A program made the position numbers and the translations under genes. The notes beneath the pieces were generated by a model. It was not told the DNA's origin. It saw nothing but the letters and a program-made list of their open reading frames with translations, and made no database searches. Below, piece after piece: positions 16,701 to 23,162 of a stretch of 23,162 nt of DNA; the stretch's first letter is position 1; every line of letters starts with the position of its first letter. Origin of the DNA: Basidiobolus ranarum (lineage: Eukaryota > Basidiobolomycota > Basidiobolomycetes > Basidiobolales); contig JASJQH010000172.1 of the NCBI GenBank assembly GCA_040143965.1, forward strand, positions 1-23,162, in the 5' to 3' direction.

Positions 16701-19648
16701 TTACATGTAAGCTTTGGCTGTTTTATACTCCTCGTCTTGAAAATCAACCCTGATCTCTTCTCTGCGAACCATCTTCTTATCTTGCTTATATGCTACATGG
16801 CTATAAATGTGGGCGATGATGGAGAACAGGATCCCCAGGCAACTAGATACCATGGATAGGAATGGGACTAGTTTGAAAAACCCATTGTTTGTTTTGTATA
16901 AGGTTTGGATGATTAACTGAGGAATATCTTCGATGAGGATATCCGCTGCGGTGCAATATAATATCCAGCGAGATACTCGCTCACTTAATGGTGCATTTAG
17001 ATCGTTCATTCCAGCAAATCGTGATCGCATAATATTAAGAAGTACCGGGTTGGTGGCTGAGAGCACTGAAATACCAGTGGTAAGCAGAGTTCGTTGAGAG
17101 AACCAATCATGGAACTTCGGATTAGAGGACACTTCTTTAACCACAATGGTTGTAGAGGCAACCATGTTGAAAGCGAATGGAAGAACAAAGAAGATAACCG
17201 ATGGAACCTGTAAGTATGGTATATCCCCACTATTTAGAATCACAAACAGTAGGTCGGCAATAAAGTCGAACAATGATACAGCCAACACGAATATCACCAT
17301 ATTGTCACTATCGGGGAAGCGACGGTGACAGAAGACATAAAATATTATCAAGCCTACAACCACACATACTATTCCAATAAGTGCACCTTTGTTGGTTTGG
17401 AATATATTCTCTAAATAGGTTCAATATCATATCTGGTTAGATACAGAAGGATATGCTTCTAGTTATTGTAATGCTAGTTACCTTCATACAAGGTTCCAAA
17501 TTCGGGATCCACAAATCTGGTTATGTTCCCGGCAATGAGATTACTAGAAGACCTCTTCATTATCATAGAGTTAAAATCTCCAGCCAATTTAGTTGCCATT
17601 CGTTTGCCATTCCCATTGCGAAGTCGTACCAAAGATACTTGATAGATCTCTCCTACTTCGTCTGTACGAAGGTAGCGTGACATCACTCTGTCTTGTTCAA
17701 TGGGGAGAAGATGGGATAGATCTTCGGAAAGTTTCTGGGCGACTTCGTTACGATCTCGGAGCGGACTAGTAGGGTTTTTGACCCTGATCTGAAGAATCAC
17801 ATCGTCTCTCTCAGCTAAAAGTAAGTAAAACGTTAATAAAATTCATTTGCCAATCATCCATGATTCTGATTCTATGCTACCTTGCTCGCCATAGTCTTTG
17901 AATTTAGGTGAAGAGAATTACAATTAGTTTTTGAAAATGTATGCGATTACTAGATTTGATAGCTTACCGGCAGCTGTTGTAAAAGTCCAGACATTCTTTG
18001 GGATACCCAGTAGTGGTTCGTTCAATGAACTTTTAAAAGTTCCACCATCGATTGTGATGAAATAATCGTGGCTTGGGGTATTAAACGTGAAACTCGACAC
18101 TTTCATCGAAAAGCTTTTGCCAAGTCCAGTGGGATCTGGTACGACAGCGATGACTTCACGAGGGTACTCAGGATAGTTGGAATCATAGATTGATATATTT
18201 CCTAGGCCAAACCGATAATCTTCTTGAAGGAAGCTTACGTTTAGATAACCTAAGCCTAGAGGAATCATACCATACAACTCAGGATAGGTAGAGGAGATTG
18301 CTGGATTATCACCATATTTTGACTCTATTAGGAGTAAATATCGTTAGTTCAATAATTTATAGACATATTGCCTCACGAACAACCTACCGGGAAGAAACTT
18401 GGGCAGGCCTTCTTGCACAGCTCTCCAACCAGGTTGAATGAACCAATCTGTTGGAGAGGGCTGCTTAGCTTGTTCCAGTGTGATAACCGTGTTGTTTGGT
18501 AAAACGCAAACGGTGTAGCTTTTTATATTCTTTCCATCATAAGGTTTTGGATTCCACTCTCGGTCATAAAGAAAAATTGCTGGCATAGCATTCGGGTTGG
18601 CAGGATCCGCTTTATAGTCTGTTGTCACTAGCAGACCGCCATAAGGTAGTGCAATATTCATAGCAGGTGAAAATACTTTACTTACATCCTCTGTCGAATT
18701 ACCAAGTCTAGTGGGAGTGTCGTAAACAGATCCAGAATAGGAAAAAACCGTTATAAATGTCACACGTGCCCAGACGGTACCTCCCTGAGGGGTCCATTCC
18801 TCGTATATGCAGTAATGGCCATCACCAGCTCTTAGGGTATCGCATTTATTGATCTTCATAAATCCAGTATTGGCGGTGGAAGTGGATACTAAGAAGGCCT
18901 TATTTACAGGCTGGCTAGGTGCTACGTAGGCAGCACGAATCACGTTATCTCCACCACGAGTCTTTCCAGGCCAGCTTACCAAAAAGCTTCCATCAGCAGT
19001 GGCAGATACGGAGACACTTGGTTGGTAGAGAGTTTTTTGATTCGCATCGAATATGTTGCTAGCGAGAAGAGAGGGTTTACCTATGGGTTTACCTTCATCA
19101 TCAAACATTTGCATTTTAAGCGATGGCCCAGACTTCGGATCAATATCAATGAAGGCCAATAATATCCTAATAGGAGAAGCTAAGCTAACAGCAGCAGAAT
19201 AGGTGATAACGTCTTGGAGTGCTATATTTTCTCTTTTCTTTTTCCCATCAGTTGAATACAACTGTAGGTTCAGCAAGTTAGTTCCTAGTTCTATGTAGAA
19301 ATAACCGATATCTCCTGAAGGAAGTGCTACAAACAAGGAATGATCATCTGACCAAAGTGGTGGAAAATCGTCCCGTTGGAACAGCATATTTCGATTTTTG
19401 TCATAAGCTACGACAAGATCTGGCAATATGGAGGCTTTAAGATCTTGAATGTATGTAGGGCTTTGAGGATTGGCATTTACGAATGACGTGTAATTCTTGA
19501 ATCTTGAAAAAGTCCAAATAGTTCTTCCATCTTGGAAAGCGACAGCGTTTAATCGAGGCACCTGGGTATCTTGAGAAAGTGCCGTGCTGATAAATAAGAG
19601 CCCAATGCATGAAAGAGTCCAGGCAAAATACAATTTGACACTGATCAT
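16701..19648 (-). CDS. large-ectodomain polytopic membrane protein (receptor/adhesin-like), unknown function
   Basis: Five exons, 19648-18388, 18324-17968, 17895-17881 (15-nt microexon), 17814-17482 and 17410-16701, total 891 residues. I know of no assigned function. A signal peptide (to about residue 25, ALSQ) precedes a beta-rich domain of about 400 residues with repeating SVSATADGSFLVSW-type strands, possibly a propeller. Next, at about 440-540, is a segment ending NVWTFTTA, the hallmark of bacterial SbsA-like (Big_5) Ig domains. A juxtamembrane alpha/beta segment of about 110 residues follows (VILQIRVKN ... GEIYQVSLVRLRNG ... RFVDPEFGTLYE), resembling a SEA or ferredoxin-like fold. The C-terminal 235 residues hold five or six hydrophobic segments and an EDIPQLIIQTLY motif recalling the E-x-x-PQL-x-x-Q of XK-related proteins. 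The tail is short and basic. Similar ectodomain-plus-EDIPQ membrane proteins occur, to my recollection, in Mucoromycota; this needs a search. Confidence 0.82.
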
Positions 19649-21466
19649 AACTTTTAAAGTCCTAACGAAAAACTTGCTTTTGCTATAACTGTGAAGGGGA
19701 AACCTTCAATTCGATCTGTAGAATATACCCCAGAGTGATTGATTCAGACTAGAAACGGAGAAGATTAGGATGGGTGCTTATGTAATTAGATATATTTGCC
19801 AATTTTTTGGTTCGGAACTTACCGACTTGAAGTTGGGTATATGTTAAGACACTTCGGGTTCTCAACCCTCTTGGGAAATTGAATCGAGTAGTCTATTCTA
19901 TGGTGCAGATGTTGTGCAAGATATCGAAGGAGTGAAATCAAATCTATCTAGAGTAGGTGAAATAGAAGACCGTAAAGAGGTGACAGGGTATGATAATGTG
20001 AAAGGAAGAACAAAGAGGAGAGAGGGAGAGAATGTAGAAGAGAAATATAGTGGAGATAAAGGAAAATTAAGAGGACAGAAGCCATGCAGGACCTAGGGAC
20101 GAATCAAACAAATAGCCAAGTGCGGACGATCTGCATAACGTCAAGGGTTATTGCATTTGATGCTGCAAAGTTGTTTAGTTTCCTTGTTACAGGCTACTTC
20201 AGCCACTCCGCACTTCTACTTGTACCCTTACTACTAATCATATTTCTGGCTGTCAATACACCATAATCTATTTAATGAACTCAATGCGAATGTGGAGCAG
20301 ATTGATTGTGATGGTTCAAGTCGAGCATCCTTGAGAAGCTTCTATTCAATTAAAGAGTATATGTGCATACATGCATATAGACATTTCAATGCCCGGATCA
20401 AAGTGTTGTAAAATATCAAAGTAATCAAGAAACTCCTGGAATTTGCTGTCTACGATGGATCCTGTCTTCGGCGAATAAAGTGGAGATTTAAAATGACAAC
20501 TCCAATTTTATGTTTGCGTAGTGCATATTGATGCATACATGAGCCAGTTTTTGCTAAAAGTTCTAAAGTAATTTTCACCTGAAAAAATAATCTCCTTCTA
20601 TCAGGAGACTTTTGACAAGAAGGCTATTTAACATGGCATTGTAGTACAAAACTGTAAAGAAAGTAGGGTAGAGTCGAGTATAGGGGCCATTCAATGGTTC
20701 AATACGGACAAAAATGGTTAACTTTTGGTAGAATTCCTAACATAGTTAGTGGATCACATACCCAAAGGGCTTTACTAATCAGAAAGCGTAGAGTTTAATC
20801 CAGATTCTAATACTCTTTAGATTTGGGATTGTTAAATTAGGGGAATACTAACATAGGTCTCTATGAGAACTACTTGGGCGAGTCGATTTGATATTGGATA
20901 TAGAAGCAAATTTAGCTATCATTGAGTATCTACTTTTAGAATTACCGAGAATTTGCAGAGATTCCAATCAAATCTATGCTTGTACGTCCAGGTCGATCGT
21001 TTTGTACGCAATCACATGCTTATCTTATGATTACCCATGCATTTCTGCATATCAACTTCCAATAACTCTTTGCCAGACATATTGCTAAACGAAACTCTTC
21101 AGCTTAGTTTGCGATTTCTTTAAATATGCAAATTGTACATCGTGAGTTAGCCTTGAATCACAGGTAAACTAAACGACTTTGTTAATTCGAAGTGTGTGAC
21201 TTGCAGACGTAGTGACTGTGGAAGCATCGGTGGCATAAATCAGAATGGGGATGTTTAAAATACTAATCCTTTTGGGGGGACTGACTTGTTGGCTACCTCA
21301 CGCGTATTATTAAATTCACTCATCAGTTAGGGCTCCAACCACATTAAACCACGAATTTCTCAATATCAATAATTCATTGTTTTTGTCGCTTATTTTATCC
21401 CCTATCCCTTATTAAGTTTGAACTGTCCATATATCGTTCAAGCTTCTCTTTCTTATAGAATCCCAA
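19649..21466. other. 1.8-kb gene-free stretch
   Basis: This lies between the divergent membrane-protein gene and SEY1, so it must hold both promoters. Short plus-strand frames (19914-20096, 20084-20266, 20888-21088) show no family signal and are not called. A TCTCCT/AGGAGA 6-bp hairpin lies near 20591-20608, and GCATACATG occurs near 20365 and 20533. The end is pyrimidine-rich (CTTCTCTTTCTTATAG) just before the SEY1 start, which could be a 5'-UTR intron acceptor. Confidence 0.5.
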
Positions 21467-23162
21467 ATGGATAACCTTGTCGCATCTCAAAATAGTCCAG
21501 CAGACCCTGAGGGTGCTGCACAAACTAAAAATATAAATCTCTCATCAGAAAATGCGTATCCCCAAATACAAATTATTGATGAGAATCAAGACTTTTCGTA
21601 AGTGAAGCATATAGTCAATTTGGTGTATTCATTTATTCAGAATTCGTCTCAAATTTTGTATCTGGAATACTTATAGTGACAAAGTAAACAAGTACATGAA
21701 AGAGCGCTGGAATCTTATTGATAGTGGATTTGACTATAATGTCGTTGCTGTTTTTGGTTCGCAGAGCACCGGAAAAAGTACTTATTTTGGCGTTATCTAG
21801 TAGTATTATCTTTTAGTAACACATCTACCTTCTACAGGTACGTTATTGAATAGTCTCTTTGGTACTAGTTTCGATGTCATGGATGATAAGAGACGTGCAC
21901 AAACTACCAAAGGTAAGATTTATTTCTCTAAAAATATACCTGCCTCTATCGATTAAATGTCTTTTTTAGGTATTTGGATTAGTCGTGGTCAAGGAATGAA
22001 AGTTTTAGTCATGGATGTTGAGGGAACAGATGGCCGCGAACGTGGTGAAGATCAAGTATGTTCCCAGAAGCTACTCACTGTCTTTAAAAGCATCTTCTAA
22101 TTACGATATCCAGGATTTCGAGAGAAAGAGTGCCCTCTTTTCTATAGCTACTGCTGAGGCCATCATCATCAACCAGTGGGAAAACATGATTGGGCTATAC
22201 AATGGTGCCAATATGGGTTTACTGAAGACTGTTTTTGAAGTTAATCTACAATTATTCCAGCAAAAAGGGTAATTTTTATATTATGAACCCGCAATACCCG
22301 ATACCTAGTCCTTCCATAACTTATTTTAATTTTTGCACCAAAAGGAGAGGAAAAACACTCTTATTTTTTGTCATTCGTGACTTTATTGGAAACACTCCCC
22401 TAGAGAACTTAACCACCACTTTAAAGAATGACCTGAATAAGCTATGGTCTGGTCTTTCGAAGGTATTGTTGTCACGCTCTTAACTTTCTCAGTAGTTTGT
22501 ACTAAAGTAGGTTCACTGTAGCCGGAGGGTTTAGAAGATTCCCAAATTACAGACTTTTTTGATTTCGCGTTCGCTGCACTTCCACATAAAATCCTTCTCC
22601 CACAAAAATTCGATGAAGGTGTAGCTGCTCTTCGTAAAAGGTGCATATAGGAATCGCTTTTCTGTTATTTTGGGTCCTAATTCTCAATCCCTTTTTTAGA
22701 TTCACTGACTCCTCTGACGCAGAGTACATTTTCAAAGCCAATTACCATAAAATGATTCCTGCCGACGGGTTTTCTACATTTTTGCAAGCTATATGGGTAT
22801 ATTTCTCTTTTCATAACTATAACAAATCATCCCAGTCTCTTAACGATTGAATTTTTATGTTCGCAGGAAAAAATTGTCACCAATAAGGACCTTGATCTTC
22901 CTACTCAAAAAGAACTGCTGGCCCAATACCGATGTGACGAAATTGCTAATGTAGGCACACATTATATATCCCTCAATAGCAGTCAGCTAATCTATTTGTT
23001 TAGGCTGCATTCAGCATCTTTCTTGAGGGCATTAAAGAGTTCAGACGCCCCATTGAGGCGGGCAACGTTATCGAGGGTTTAGGACCACAAATTGATGAAA
23101 TTCGTCAAATTGCTATTAGTAGGAGCTTTCCGGACAGAATCCCTTTACTTGAATCCAACTGA
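21467..23162 (+). CDS. SEY1: SEY1/RHD3-type ER-shaping GTPase, 5' part
   Basis: Ten exons are visible: 21467-21597, 21677-21777, 21838-21912, 21970-22055, 22114-22268, 22345-22462, 22522-22640, 22700-22796, 22867-22950 and 23004 onward, giving up to 374 residues. SEY1 is the fungal atlastin-like dynamin-family GTPase that fuses ER tubules. P-loop GSQSTGKST (71-79), switch region [14 protein letters not shown] (93-106), [13 protein letters not shown] (118-130) and FVIRD (191-195, G4) are present. SEY1-typical [26 protein letters not shown] and [21 protein letters not shown] follow. Full SEY1 proteins have about 800 residues with a helical bundle and two C-terminal membrane segments, which lie beyond the window. 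The last frame meets TGA exactly at 23160-23162. A GTAGGA donor at 23119 fits the family better, so the gene probably continues. Confidence 0.93.

Noticed and set aside
20084-20266. Small hydrophobic frame that could be a one-pass membrane peptide
   Set aside because: 60 codons with one hydrophobic run, and no promoter, homology or splice support. Such runs arise by chance in AT-rich DNA.
1-23162. tRNA, rRNA, CRISPR array, transposon or viral remnants
   Set aside because: I looked for B-box-like GGTTCGAATCC runs, regularly spaced repeats, transposase or reverse-transcriptase motifs and long terminal repeats, and saw none. A profile search could still find weak ones.

Overview
The window looks like nuclear DNA of a fungus, probably an early-diverging lineage (Mucoromycota in the broad sense or Zoopagomycota). 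Several things point that way: genes with many short GT-AG introns (about 52-79 nt), AATAAA-type 3' signals, an AT-rich base composition, a PHO80-type cyclin, a SEY1/RHD3 GTPase, and an L-lactate dehydrogenase resembling the Rhizopus enzymes. The phylum is an inference; the sequence alone does not fix it. I see no rRNA, tRNA, CRISPR array, transposon or viral fossil.

Layout. 1-1359: no convincing gene, with two short telomere-type CCCTAA tracts. 1360-6264: three minus-strand housekeeping genes, namely a PHO80-like cyclin (2 exons), an L-lactate dehydrogenase (1 exon) and an OLA1/YchF ATPase (9 exons) with an unexpected mitochondrial-presequence-like N terminus. 7033-8382: an intronless beta-tubulin, divergent from OLA1 across a promoter with two CCAAT boxes. 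It carries Leu instead of Glu at position 198, the classic benzimidazole site. 8766-19648: five consecutive genes whose products all enter the secretory pathway. They are a divergent pair of secreted CBM9-like paralogues (4 exons each, three introns at equivalent positions), a 126-residue secreted protein, a secreted glyoxal-oxidase-type copper radical oxidase, and an 891-residue polytopic membrane protein with a large ectodomain. 21467-23162: the 5' part of SEY1, running off the window end.

How they might work together. The left third is generic growth machinery (phosphate/CDK signalling, fermentation, ribosome-associated ATPase, microtubules). The central 11 kb reads as a cell-surface and secretome neighbourhood: two putative carbohydrate binders, an extracellular H2O2-generating oxidase, a small secreted protein and a receptor- or adhesin-like membrane protein. 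That they cooperate is only an inference from adjacency. The membrane protein and the CBM9-like pair are the least explained and most interesting items. Gene models were built by hand from splice signals and reading-frame continuity; each multi-exon total comes out as a whole number of codons.
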